Positions 17,463 through 27,089 of a stretch of DNA of 43,680 nucleotides are shown here, piece by piece. The DNA comes from a virus. The stretch is from the IMG/VR virus record IMGVR_UViG_3300044707_000195, positions 1-43,680 of that record. One strand, 5' to 3'. Under the pieces are notes generated by a model. It saw only the letters and a program-made list of their open reading frames with translations. It did no database searches and was not told where the DNA came from. The position numbers were made by a program, and so were the translations under genes. The number at the start of each line of letters is the position of its first letter. Within the stretch, counting starts at the first letter, position 1.

Positions 17463-20400
17463 ATGTCCAACATTATTAAAGAAATTGAACAGTCTCTGAG
17501 TGAGGTACCTCCTCTTAAGATAGACATCAAACCTGTGATGCAGACTGCTCCTGCGCCCGACCCTTTGGAGGGTGTAAAACCAGTTGCGTTGCCAGAAGCT
17601 GTGCCGCAATCTTTACCAGCGCCACAGCCTTCTGCGCCTATTCAGACTATACCCTCCACTGGTTCTCCAGTTCCAGAAGTCCCACAAGTAGATGCGTTGT
17701 CGTACGGTGACACTGTATCACGCATGTCGGCGCAATCTGCTGCTGAGATTCAGAAGACTATTGCCGCGTCTGGTACTCCTAAGCCAAATGACGTGCAGAA
17801 TAGTCTTCTTAACCCTAATACACCTGTGCAGATAGACCCTAAACTATCATCACAAGCTAATCCTTTTGCTGGCAATAAAGCGGAGAATGCGCAAGAACGG
17901 CTGGCATTTGAGCCGCCTGTGCTTGCTAACGGATTGGCAAATCCTTTTTCTGACCCTAATGCGCGCGCGGCTATTGCTGCTGGTATTTCCAAAGAGGAGT
18001 ATATTGCTTACATTCGTGATGTGAAGGCTAAAGGCGAAGAAACTACTTTTGGTGTACCGCTTCAGCCAAACAATCTTCCTTTGGAGGTGCTCCAACAGCA
18101 GCAGCTTGCTGCATCGTGGCAAGGTCTAACTGCTGAACAGATGCGTAAAAAGATGGCTGAAAAGAGTGGGTATCTGTCTGCGCGGCGTAACTTCAACACT
18201 TCCTTCTTACCGTTTGCAGGTAGCGAAAATCGCAACGAATTAGAAACTTTGTTTGCTGCTCTGTCATTTCCTGCCAACCTCGTTAAAGGTATTGGTCTTG
18301 ACGTACTTAGACCTGCGGCGGCTGTAGTTGCTGGTGGTGCAAATATTGAAGAAATCAAAAGAGCCTATGAAGCGATGCGCCCTACCAAGGGAGGTACTTT
18401 CACTGGTGCGGCTGTCCTTGGTCAAGACTTTAGCTCTTTGGCGATAGTTGACCAGAAGGGTGCAGCATTTAATCCGTTAGCCGCTGTGCGCGACGACAAG
18501 AACTTGTTCCAAATAGCGCTCGGTTTTGGTTTAGATATTCTTGCTGACCCACTTAACAATGATAAAGTTGCAGAGTTGCTGTTTAAGCCAGTTGGTTTAT
18601 TTCAAAGAGCAAAACTTCCAGATGTACCTACACCACCTTCTGCTACTGCACTGTCACGCGAAATAGTTCCCGTCGTTACTGAAAAGTACAGACAGACACC
18701 TACTCGTCTGGTTACATCTATTGCTGGAGATACTCCTCCTGTACGTCCGCAACCAGACCGTGTCCCTACTCCCAATATTCCTCCAAGGTTAGATACACCT
18801 GTTTCTGCTACAGAATCGCCGAGACAGCTAGAAGCTCCTAGAGAAGTCATCATCGAGCGCGAAGTTGCGCGTACTAACGAACTCGCTGTCTACAAACCTA
18901 CGGAGGTGGTGTTCCCTGAACCGCGCCAACCTTATACTCCCATCCCAGATTCACGCGCAATTGTGCCCGTATCAGAAGTCAACCTGTACAACAACGTTAC
19001 GGCGCTGTTTAACGAAAGTGACGACTTGGAGGTGGTGCAGCGATTTATGCGCGATGTAGTGGAACAAAAGCCGTACGAGCAAATACCTGATGCACGTTCA
19101 TTGGTGGTGGTGCAAAATCCGATACTGCGCGAAGTCGCAGAGTTTGCACAGACAGGTGACCTTACGCCTAACATTGCTGCGCTACAAGGCGCAACTGTAG
19201 ATGAGATAGCAGATATTGTAGCAGACAGGTTGGAGTTAGCAGATGACACTCCGTTGGTGGTGCCTCGATTACAAATACAACCTATAGAGATACCACAATT
19301 AGACTATTCGATAACGTCTCAGTTGCCAAAGCAGTCTATTGTACGTGCAGAAACTCCATTATACCCTTCTATGCGGGTGAGTCTGGACTCTATTTCAACT
19401 CCTGTACCAAAATCTTTTGACCCAGAGTTAGTAGATTCATTAGCTCGCCAAATGGTAGATGCGTCAGATTCTGTACGACCTATAATCGTAGAAAGAGTGT
19501 CACCTGTAGAATTCAAAGTACTTGGAGGTGATTTACAATATGCAGCAGCAGCGCGTGCTGTTGAAATCAACCCAGATTTTGAATTGCGCTCAGTTATAGT
19601 AGAAAAAGGTACTCCTACTTACGACGCTGTGCTGCGACAAGAGCGCGCCTATGGCGAAGTTTCTAAGTTGTCAGAAGATGCTACTTTAGCACGTACTGCT
19701 AAAGATACGCCAACCTACTTAGGTTCTAAATCAGAGCAAGAGTTACGTACAGCAGTAGGAACTCGAACACTCGACATAGACACTGTTACGACACAAAGAG
19801 GAGGTGCTTACAGCGAACAAGCCGTTAACAGAATGGCTGAAAGTCTGCTAGAAACTGGAGGTAATATCAGACCTATTGTAGTACGTCGTACCAGTCCAGT
19901 AGATTTTGAAGTTATTAGAGGTAATTTAGAGTATCTTGCTGCTAAGCGTGCTGCTGAAATTGACCCGCAGTTTACAGGTGTGCGCGCATACATCGTAGAC
20001 CCTAAAAATGAAGCGGCAATTCTACGTCAACTAGATATCCTTGATGAGGGTATTCCTGTCACAACCACAAAGCCTGTAGTTGTGACAGAAGCACCGTTTA
20101 CTTCGTTGTCAGATTTAATTGACGACGCAAGAGATGGGAGTATCCAGTCATTAAGCGAAGTCAAAAACTGGTCGCAGAAAGGAGATTTTGTTACTAAGCT
20201 AAAAGACATACCAAACGCTGTTGATGACCTCGGTATTGACGCGCTTAATACTCCCTCTCTGGTGAAAGTTGTTAAAGGACGTGTTGGTAAACTGTCTGAC
20301 AAAGTAGTTAAAGAGGTGTCGGCTTCATTAGTAAAAGTTGATATCAAGAAAGCTGAAGACATTTCAAAAAGTTTATTTGATGCCCTGTGGCGCAAATCAA

Positions 20401-21482
20401 CTGACGAACAGAAGCAGACAATACTTTCGACTATACCTACCAACAGGTTGAACGAGCTTGGACTTGAGCGCGTCGAGACTAAAATCACACCTCCTGAACT
20501 GCCTACTTTGCAACATGAGCAGGCTGTGATGTATCACGGTGCTGGAAGTGTGATGTCTAGGTTAGATGACTCGTTTTACTCTACCGAAAACATCTATGGT
20601 AATGGATTGTACACAACTGCTGATATGAGTGTTGCAAACTCTTACAGAAAGAAGAATACCACATCTTACAACAGAGAAGGTTATTTATACAGCCTTACAG
20701 AAAAATCACCAGTAAAACTGCTTGATTTAGACAAGCCACTCAATTTACAAAGTGTTGAAGGTAAGGCTGTGATAGAGCACCTAAAACGCCTTCAACGAAG
20801 TGGCAACGATGACATCGAGACACTGGCTGACGGTGCGTTAGATGAGTTGTCTCAGGGTTTGAGTGTCGGTAAGATGATGGATAACACTAGACGCTTCAAC
20901 GAAGGAGGTTCTGAAACTTTAACAGATTTCATTGATTCTTTTAGAGAACCATTGTCGAAATCTGGCTACGGTGGCTATACCCATGAAGGAGGTGTTCTTA
21001 CTGGAAGTAAGAGACATCAAGTGAACATATACTGGAAAACAGAAGATGTTCTAGAGCTTAAACAGCTTGAGCCAGCACCTGATTTTTCTGGCTCTTACCA
21101 TGTTGTAAATGACTCACGCGCAGAGTTGTACGAACTTCGGAAAGAAATGCTGCTTGCACAAGGTTATGATAAACGCGAAGCAGTAATGACAGCTAAGCGT
21201 GGACACCCAATCTCAGAAGAAATTGAAAATACTGGTGCTGTGTCAGATAAGTCATTAGAGCTTCTTGTCAGAAATCGGGAGCTTTACTCTGACTATCCAT
21301 CTGAGCAAAAATGGAGCAGTAAAATGCTTCAACAAATTTGGGAAGTTGCTAGACCAGAGCAAAAGTCGTACCTTATGACTAATTTAGACAATATAGAGAA
21401 GTTAGGTTTAGAACGTATTGCGCGCTCTAACGTTATCGACGACCATTTACCAATTGAAAAGGAATTTGACACACCATGTTAG
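17463..21482 (+). CDS. Giant ejection-type protein with two ParB-like segments and a putative ADP-ribosyltransferase domain
   Basis: 1339 residues. The first 600 are Pro/Glu-rich and largely disordered. At about 635-715 and 780-855 there are two related ParB-like segments, each with RPI(I/V)V followed by F(K/E)V then GGDLQYAAAARA or RGNLEYLAAKRA. At about 1018-1215 a region starts VMYHGAGS, continues YGNGLYTTADMSVANSY, and closes with GYGGYTHEGG and QVNIYWKTEDV. This order (His, then the G-LYTT strand, then the final strands) fits ADP-ribosyltransferases of polyvalent phage proteins. There is no obvious ribosome site. It lies among internal virion genes, so injection with the DNA is likely. 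The domain calls are by eye. Confidence 0.78.
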   Translation: MSNIIKEIEQSLSEVPPLKIDIKPVMQTAPAPDPLEGVKPVALPEAVPQSLPAPQPSAPIQTIPSTGSPVPEVPQVDALSYGDTVSRMSAQSAAEIQKTIAASGTPKPNDVQNSLLNPNTPVQIDPKLSSQANPFAGNKAENAQERLAFEPPVLANGLANPFSDPNARAAIAAGISKEEYIAYIRDVKAKGEETTFGVPLQPNNLPLEVLQQQQLAASWQGLTAEQMRKKMAEKSGYLSARRNFNTSFLPFAGSENRNELETLFAALSFPANLVKGIGLDVLRPAAAVVAGGANIEEIKRAYEAMRPTKGGTFTGAAVLGQDFSSLAIVDQKGAAFNPLAAVRDDKNLFQIALGFGLDILADPLNNDKVAELLFKPVGLFQRAKLPDVPTPPSATALSREIVPVVTEKYRQTPTRLVTSIAGDTPPVRPQPDRVPTPNIPPRLDTPVSATESPRQLEAPREVIIEREVARTNELAVYKPTEVVFPEPRQPYTPIPDSRAIVPVSEVNLYNNVTALFNESDDLEVVQRFMRDVVEQKPYEQIPDARSLVVVQNPILREVAEFAQTGDLTPNIAALQGATVDEIADIVADRLELADDTPLVVPRLQIQPIEIPQLDYSITSQLPKQSIVRAETPLYPSMRVSLDSISTPVPKSFDPELVDSLARQMVDASDSVRPIIVERVSPVEFKVLGGDLQYAAAARAVEINPDFELRSVIVEKGTPTYDAVLRQERAYGEVSKLSEDATLARTAKDTPTYLGSKSEQELRTAVGTRTLDIDTVTTQRGGAYSEQAVNRMAESLLETGGNIRPIVVRRTSPVDFEVIRGNLEYLAAKRAAEIDPQFTGVRAYIVDPKNEAAILRQLDILDEGIPVTTTKPVVVTEAPFTSLSDLIDDARDGSIQSLSEVKNWSQKGDFVTKLKDIPNAVDDLGIDALNTPSLVKVVKGRVGKLSDKVVKEVSASLVKVDIKKAEDISKSLFDALWRKSTDEQKQTILSTIPTNRLNELGLERVETKITPPELPTLQHEQAVMYHGAGSVMSRLDDSFYSTENIYGNGLYTTADMSVANSYRKKNTTSYNREGYLYSLTEKSPVKLLDLDKPLNLQSVEGKAVIEHLKRLQRSGNDDIETLADGALDELSQGLSVGKMMDNTRRFNEGGSETLTDFIDSFREPLSKSGYGGYTHEGGVLTGSKRHQVNIYWKTEDVLELKQLEPAPDFSGSYHVVNDSRAELYELRKEMLLAQGYDKREAVMTAKRGHPISEEIENTGAVSDKSLELLVRNRELYSDYPSEQKWSSKMLQQIWEVARPEQKSYLMTNLDNIEKLGLERIARSNVIDDHLPIEKEFDTPC

Positions 21483-21832
21483 AAGAACCTCCATACCACA
21501 TTATTCCAGAGAACGACTTTAGAGAACACACGTTTGATAATTGTTGGTGTACTCCTTCATTAAACAGTGATGGTGTGTATGTACACCACTCTGCTGACGG
21601 TAGAGAATTTCTAGAAAATCTTATTTTGCTTAAAGGTGAGATTCATACACATCTTTCTAAAGTAGCCAGTCTATGGTTTACAGATTTAGTAGATGAGTTT
21701 CTACCTAACGAAGAAAACGCATATTGTTGGTTGCGCAAAAGGTTTGAACACCTCAAAACATTTCAATCTGGTTCTGATTTACGGATAGCAGCTTTTGCAT
21801 CTTACGTGGAGACATTTTTTGATTATGATTAG
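21476..21832 (+). CDS. Small acidic hypothetical protein
   Basis: 118 residues, starting 7 bases before the previous stop. It contains NDFREHTFDNCWCTPSL and GVYVHHSADGREFLENL, with conserved-looking Cys, Trp and His residues but no complete metal site I can defend. Proteins with a similar 'CWC...VHNSADGRE' pattern are common in phages, with no known role. Its last bases overlap the next start (ATGATTAG). Its position between two large ejection proteins suggests late expression. Confidence 0.7.
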   Translation: MLEEPPYHIIPENDFREHTFDNCWCTPSLNSDGVYVHHSADGREFLENLILLKGEIHTHLSKVASLWFTDLVDEFLPNEENAYCWLRKRFEHLKTFQSGSDLRIAAFASYVETFFDYD

Positions 21833-24800
21833 ACCATGCCCATTGCCACAAGGTCGCGACAAAGCACCACTCACTAAAGATGAGCGTGCAGAAATCTCAC
21901 ATCGTATGCGCTCTGTCATTGCAGAGCGTAAGGCGCAGTTTGATTACGTCAACAACCTCGACGATGCTGCTGTAACAAAGAGTTTACAAGTTGCACGCAA
22001 TCGCGTTCAGACGGCTGAGAACAAAGTTAATTCTTTACAGAAGCGCCTTAACGATATCAGCACCTCCACTCAGGGAGTGCGTGACAAGCACAACGTCTAC
22101 AAGGCAGAAGTCAAAGCGCGTGATGAATCTCTAAAGGCAGAAGCGCGGATAGAGGAGGGTATAGCGAAGCTCGACGCGGCGTTCTTTAAAGCTAACTCGG
22201 ACGTTGACCCAAAGCTAATTAAAGCCTATGAGAAAGCTTTCAATGCGGCGAAGTACACTACTGAACCTGCTATGCTCAAGCAACTGGACTCTGTACTTAA
22301 ACAGCTTGAGGTGGGTATAGAATCTCAGGCAAAAGGTCTCACCAAAGAAATTGAAAAGTTGTGGAAGACGCGCGAAGGTCAGTTGCGCTCGTTCAATATA
22401 CAGAAAGAGACTACTCGCAAAGCCAATAATCGAATTGGTTACGCTGAAAAGAAACTTATTGCGGAAGTCGCTAAAGCAGACAAGGTACTCTCTAAGGAAC
22501 TTGACCAAGCACTCAAACAGTTTACTGGCAGCAAGCAGAATTACGACGCTCTTGTCGATGTGTCTGCACGTTATGAAAACATTCGCAAGAAAAATCAAGC
22601 AGACGCTTTTGAAGTCAAAGCGGCGCGCGACGAGTTCTTTGTCAAACTCGGTGAGTCTATCGACCTCGACCCGCGCAAAGGACGTGGCGTACTAGATTGG
22701 ATGGTGTCCAAACTTGGATACACCTTGGATGGTATTCTTGGTATGGATGTCGCCGCCAAAGTTCGCCTCGGTCTTCAGCGCTCTGGCTACATCGCGGAAA
22801 ACGCTGTTAACTCTATTTCAGACATTGTGTCTATAAAGACTCTTATCGACTTTCGGCGTGACTTCGCCAAAGCTGCTGATGCATTGGGAGTATCTCCGAA
22901 GCAGCGACAGATTCTCATGACTGAGACTATTGAGAAAGGTCAGATACCTGACTTCTTGCAATGGTTCGACCCTAATAACTCTGTTGTGAAGAAAGTTCAA
23001 CTTGCGCGTTATGATGAGTACCAGCGCGAAATGCTTAAGGCGGGATTCACTATCACACAAATTGACGAATTTGTCAACCGTTCTGTACACATCTCAAAGA
23101 TTGCCGACGACATCCGTAAACTTGGTAAAGCGTTTGGCGTTAACATTGACACACTTGAGCCATTCCTTGGTTACGTCACCCGCATCTTTTCACTCGACGG
23201 TAACTTGTGGCGGCGGCGTATTGTAGACGCTGAAGCTAAAGCAGGAGGTATACTCCCAGTTGGTAAAGACGCAAAGTTCAAGTTTGACATTGCGCGTAAG
23301 TATGACTACCTCGTGCCACAAGACTTAGAACTGGCGACGGACATTTTGAAGGTGTCTCAAGAAGATTTAATTAAACTTATTGATGACCCGCTTCAAATGA
23401 AGTTGTTCATCGAAAAAAATCTTACACCCTCCCAGATAGACACGTTGGTAGACCTCGGCTTCTTCCAGAAGCTACCTATGTCTACGCGCGATGTATACGA
23501 CTACTTGATGGCACAGTACCGCTTGCCATTCAGTAACGCCGCCGATATGTTTAATCTCGACCCAGTTGAGAATATGCAAAAATACGCGCGTGCTATTGGT
23601 GACCAAGCTAACATTTCTATGATGCTCACACGCATCCTAGATGAAGATGGTGTAAAGTTTGGTTGGAGTATACCCACCTCATTGTATGAAGCTGATAAAC
23701 TTCTTCCTGCATCTGAGCGCCAATTTGCTAATTACGTAAACATGGAAGAGAAGATGCTGACGTGGACTTCGCGCCTCGGCATTACTGCTGAAATGCAAGC
23801 AGCGCTCGGCAATGTTGTCATGCATCCAGTAGTTGCCGACCAAGTTACAGCTATCCTTGACATCACAAAGTCTCCTGCGCTACTCGGACAAATGGGAGGT
23901 GTAATTGGCTGGTTCAACAACTTGTTTGCAAAACTGAAACAAGGTAATCTTGTAGCTAATGCGCCCGTCTATCTCGCCAACCAAGTGCGCGGCAACTACT
24001 TACAGATGCACGCGGCTGGTGCAAACATACTCCTCTGGACTCCTACGGCGCATGATGTATGGCGTGTCGTGCGCGGCGAAGGTCTTGACCATCTAGATGA
24101 CACCATTCCTAAGTACCTTGTAGAAGGAAAGGAGTTAACTGAACGTGGCGGCTTTATGTGGATGTATGAAAACCACGGTACGGCAACTACTTCTATATTC
24201 GGTGAACGTGGTCGACCTTCTGCATTCCAAGCTAAGGATGCAGCACGGAATATATTATCCAACAGTAGCGCCTCTATCTGGCATCTCATGCAGTATATGT
24301 TCGGCACAGGTGAACTAACTGGTGGCAAATCGCTCAACAGTATGGAGAGGGTGTTAGGTGGTGTAGACTATTTTCTACAAAAATCAGGTAGTGTATTAAA
24401 TGACTTGTCCGCACCTATTTTCTATACTGCTAATATGGTAGATTTTACTGCAAAATATACTACCTTCCGTAGTGTTGCAAAGCGTATAGATGGCGGAAGT
24501 GTTCTTGACAAAGGCGCAACTTACATGTTTTCGCAATCATTGAAACAATTCGATACCACCGATGCAATCAATAAGCACCTTAGGGAGTATTTCCCAGATA
24601 TGCGTGATGTCGGCTCGCTGACGTATGGTATCGACAAATACGCCATCATGTACTTCTCATGGCAGTCCGCAATGATGCCGCGCGTCTTGCGTGATGTTAT
24701 TCGCCGCCCTTGGAGGTATGCCGCCTACGAGAAACTGCGCCAGTTTACCGCCGAGCCGCTTAAGGAAGACGACTCTATTACAGAAGCAGGTATATCGCCT

Positions 24801-25775
24801 GATATTTTGAAGGGTCTGCCTTATTACATTGGGCGTGGTAAAGATGACGGTAAGCTTATTTTCTGGAACGACTCGTCTTACAATCCTACTACCGCAACAT
24901 TCGAGTTCTTGCGTGAAACAGTTGGTGCAAATGAAACTGTTGCCGACCGTCGCTCACAACTACAAGGTGATTTCAGAAATGATTCTCTTGTCAGATTCTG
25001 GCAGTCAACCTATGCACCCGTCAAAATAGCTTATGAACTTACAAGTAACACTAATCTTCGTACAGGTAAGGCTTTGCGGCGTGTTGATGGTAAAGGACTG
25101 CCACTTCTAGGATTTAACGTGCCACCCGATTTATACTCCATCATCAATAATTCTATACCCTATATTGGGGCGCTCGACCGCCTCGACATAGAAGCCTTGA
25201 GTGGTGTTCCGCAAATTCGTGACAACAACGGCAACATAACTCAGCAAGGTAAGCGTGGATTAGGTGGTGCAATTCCTGACGCGACTGGTCGTATTCTTCG
25301 TAAAAACGAAATTGACAACAATTGGGCGTATCGCATTCTCGGCACAATTGGTGGTAACTTGCGCGTCGTCGATATGGCGAAGCAGAACAAAATATCGTAC
25401 AACGATGTGTCGCGCTCACTTGACTTGGTGACTAAACAACTTGACCGCGAAAAAGAATCTTTGCTGTCTGACCAGCGTTCTGGTAGTATCAAAAATACTA
25501 AGTCGTACCAAGAGAGAGTGCAAGCGATGGAGAAACTTCTCATTACGCGCACGCAGTTGCAGATTGATGAAGACCGCATCTATCTCTGGTTGCGCGAACG
25601 CGGCGTATTAACTGACCGCGAAATCAAACAGAAAGAGATGTACCTCAATCAACTTCAACAAAGAGGGGTGTCTCCGATTGATGCATCTATCGCAAACCAA
25701 GCGCAGCAATTATTAAAGTTCAGACAAGAGTGGAATATACCGCGCTATGGCGAAAAAGAAAAAACGAGTCCATAA
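21825..25775 (+). CDS. Large internal virion protein (gp16-like, ejection complex)
   Basis: About 1316 residues from ATG at 21825, chosen because it overlaps the previous stop; an in-frame ATG at 21795 would give 10 more residues. Long charged coiled-coil helices fill residues 25-230. A region with hydrophobic helices follows (WFNNLFAKLKQGNLVANAP near 710). Near residue 950 there is a segment YAIMYFSWQSAMMPRVLRD, where aromatic and basic residues recall the membrane-contacting part of large internal core proteins. It likely forms part of the periplasmic ejection tube. No transglycosylase motif is seen here. Confidence 0.8.
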   Translation: MIRPCPLPQGRDKAPLTKDERAEISHRMRSVIAERKAQFDYVNNLDDAAVTKSLQVARNRVQTAENKVNSLQKRLNDISTSTQGVRDKHNVYKAEVKARDESLKAEARIEEGIAKLDAAFFKANSDVDPKLIKAYEKAFNAAKYTTEPAMLKQLDSVLKQLEVGIESQAKGLTKEIEKLWKTREGQLRSFNIQKETTRKANNRIGYAEKKLIAEVAKADKVLSKELDQALKQFTGSKQNYDALVDVSARYENIRKKNQADAFEVKAARDEFFVKLGESIDLDPRKGRGVLDWMVSKLGYTLDGILGMDVAAKVRLGLQRSGYIAENAVNSISDIVSIKTLIDFRRDFAKAADALGVSPKQRQILMTETIEKGQIPDFLQWFDPNNSVVKKVQLARYDEYQREMLKAGFTITQIDEFVNRSVHISKIADDIRKLGKAFGVNIDTLEPFLGYVTRIFSLDGNLWRRRIVDAEAKAGGILPVGKDAKFKFDIARKYDYLVPQDLELATDILKVSQEDLIKLIDDPLQMKLFIEKNLTPSQIDTLVDLGFFQKLPMSTRDVYDYLMAQYRLPFSNAADMFNLDPVENMQKYARAIGDQANISMMLTRILDEDGVKFGWSIPTSLYEADKLLPASERQFANYVNMEEKMLTWTSRLGITAEMQAALGNVVMHPVVADQVTAILDITKSPALLGQMGGVIGWFNNLFAKLKQGNLVANAPVYLANQVRGNYLQMHAAGANILLWTPTAHDVWRVVRGEGLDHLDDTIPKYLVEGKELTERGGFMWMYENHGTATTSIFGERGRPSAFQAKDAARNILSNSSASIWHLMQYMFGTGELTGGKSLNSMERVLGGVDYFLQKSGSVLNDLSAPIFYTANMVDFTAKYTTFRSVAKRIDGGSVLDKGATYMFSQSLKQFDTTDAINKHLREYFPDMRDVGSLTYGIDKYAIMYFSWQSAMMPRVLRDVIRRPWRYAAYEKLRQFTAEPLKEDDSITEAGISPDILKGLPYYIGRGKDDGKLIFWNDSSYNPTTATFEFLRETVGANETVADRRSQLQGDFRNDSLVRFWQSTYAPVKIAYELTSNTNLRTGKALRRVDGKGLPLLGFNVPPDLYSIINNSIPYIGALDRLDIEALSGVPQIRDNNGNITQQGKRGLGGAIPDATGRILRKNEIDNNWAYRILGTIGGNLRVVDMAKQNKISYNDVSRSLDLVTKQLDREKESLLSDQRSGSIKNTKSYQERVQAMEKLLITRTQLQIDEDRIYLWLRERGVLTDREIKQKEMYLNQLQQRGVSPIDASIANQAQQLLKFRQEWNIPRYGEKEKTSP

Positions 25776-25977
25776 CAAATCTACTGGGCGAGACTACACC
25801 TATGACAAGAAGTATCAGAAGACCGCCAAACGCAAAAAGTACCGCGCCGAGCTTAATGCCTATAATCGGAAGAAGGGAACTTATGGTAACGGCGATGGTT
25901 TGGATGCCAGTCATAAGGGTGGTCTTATATCGGGCTTCGAGCCTGCCTCCGTAAATCGAGCAAGGAAGACAAAGTGA
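25747..25977 (+). CDS. Small Lys-rich protein, cyanophage-type
   Basis: 76 residues: MAKKKKRVHNKSTGRDY, KRKKYRAELNAYNRKKG, then GNGDGLDASHKGG and a C-terminal NRARK. This compact basic protein with 'SHKGG...NRAR' is widespread in cyanophages and resembles a degenerate HNH-like fold (His-Lys and a late Asn-Arg). It could bind DNA or RNA during packaging or maturation. It starts 29 bases inside the preceding gene, and its TGA overlaps the next GTG start. Confidence 0.8.
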   Translation: MAKKKKRVHNKSTGRDYTYDKKYQKTAKRKKYRAELNAYNRKKGTYGNGDGLDASHKGGLISGFEPASVNRARKTK

Positions 25978-26489
25978 ACAATTACAAATATTACACCACC
26001 CAAGCAGCCGCGCAACCTGAGAACATAACGATTAACACGGCACGACCATCATACGTCGACGTGAATGTTATTCTTGGAATTGTCGCAGGTGCCGCAAGTG
26101 CTATAGGTCTGCCGAAACTGCTCAATAGTTGGGGTGCAGAAAAAATTGAGAGTGTGAAGTCTGAGCGTCGTCGCGAAGATTCTGTATACTCCACCCTCTT
26201 TGCATCTCTTGAAAGTATGCTTAAGACAATGACAGGCATGATTAACACCATGTCGGCTGGTCAGTCATCTTCTACGGCAGAGTCATTCCAACTTATGACT
26301 ACGCTCGTACAAGAGATAGCTTTAATGAGGGAGGTGGTATCAAACAACACCGAAGTGATGGAACAGGTGCGTGACATGAATGAAGCGCTGACGCAAGAAA
26401 TTCATGAGATGCGCATAGCTGGTACGGAACTGAGAGAGGAGGTATCACATCTCAAACAAGAAGTGTCTAGCCTTACTCGTAAAACATGA
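25974..26489 (+). CDS. Single-pass membrane coiled-coil protein, possible lysis protein
   Basis: 171 residues from GTG (GTGA overlap with the previous stop). One hydrophobic segment lies at about residues 29-50 (contains ILGIVAGAASAIGLPKLL). A long amphipathic helix with heptad repeats follows from about 55 to 168 and ends in basic residues. As the last late gene, with an N-terminal anchor and a long coil, it could be a holin/spanin-like lysis factor or a fibre-associated protein. No endolysin lies next to it. The function is unproven. Confidence 0.7.
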   Translation: MNNYKYYTTQAAAQPENITINTARPSYVDVNVILGIVAGAASAIGLPKLLNSWGAEKIESVKSERRREDSVYSTLFASLESMLKTMTGMINTMSAGQSSSTAESFQLMTTLVQEIALMREVVSNNTEVMEQVRDMNEALTQEIHEMRIAGTELREEVSHLKQEVSSLTRKT

Positions 26490-26741
26490 AAGTTAACTGA
26501 ATACGAAAATCACCTGAATAAACCGATCGGTGTTATCTTCAGTCGTGATTGATCAGTAAGCTGTAAACGTGATCAGTGCTAGCTAGGATAGCCGTCAAGA
26601 CGTGTTAGATAGTTGCAGGTATGTTTGTATGGTAAGAACCTATCGCGCCTTACAGACGATTTTAGAGGCATTCAGGTAAATATCACACATATAGTTTTCA
26701 GCTATCTTTCACTTAAATTTCATACTACAAATAGGTATAGA
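26490..26741. other. Non-coding 3' region with clustered palindromes and GATC sites
   Basis: No convincing gene. Within 26522-26590 lie ACCGATCGGT (palindrome), two copies of TGATCAGT exactly 20 bp apart (26550 and 26570) and CTAGCTAG (palindrome). Three of the only five GATC sites in the genome are here. The rest is AT-rich leader into the terminator. A + strand ORF at 26613-26921 crosses the terminator and is discounted. Confidence 0.6.
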
Positions 26742-26777
26742 AAAGGCGCAATCTTAATCGACTGCGCCTTTCTTTTT
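26742..26777 (+). terminator. Intrinsic terminator closing the late arm
   Basis: A perfect 9-bp stem, AAAGGCGCA (26742-26750) with TGCGCCTTT (26763-26771), and a 12-base loop, followed by C and five T. It lies where the two arms converge. Read on the - strand the same stem is followed by only TTTTC, so it may also stop early-arm transcription weakly. Confidence 0.9.
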
Positions 26778-26909
26778 GCTGTCTTTAGTAGCGATTCATT
26801 TCTATACCCTCAATTCATCTTTTGGTTGTCTTCTAGTCTGCTACCAACAGTTGTTATATCGCCAAGCAAACAGAACATGCGGAGGCGGTCGCGCGTAAGT
26901 ATTCATATA

Positions 26910-27089
26910 CTACCCAATTAAATCAAGTTCGTAGAAACAGAGGTGGATGCAGATAATATTCCACACCATAGAGTTTGCATAGTACTTGCTGTTGTCAAGT
27001 CCAAGTCGTTGAAACTCGTCGCCAATACCACACTCAAGTGCGCGAAACATCAGATGTGCGTAAACGTGAAGGATTCTAATTTGCACCAT
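26910..27089 (-). CDS. Small hypothetical protein, last gene of the early arm
   Basis: 59 residues, MVQIRILHVYAHLMF then GDEFQRLGLDNSKYYANSM, ending LDLIG. The ATG lies inside the end of the preceding gene (ATGGTGCAAATTAG overlap) and has GAGG 7 bases upstream. It is Cys/His/Tyr-containing, without a clear metal motif or membrane segment. It is supported by coupling and by filling the gap before the convergent terminator. The family is not recognised. Confidence 0.65.
   Translation of the reverse strand: MVQIRILHVYAHLMFRALECGIGDEFQRLGLDNSKYYANSMVWNIICIHLCFYELDLIG

Noticed and set aside
20027-20488. Antisense ORF opposite the giant ejection protein
   Set aside because: Ser/Leu/Thr-rich shadow of a well-supported gene in a uniformly rightward arm.
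26613-26921. + strand ORF of 102 codons after the late arm
   Set aside because: It runs through the intrinsic terminator at 26742-26777 and opposes the coupled small - strand gene at 26910-27089.
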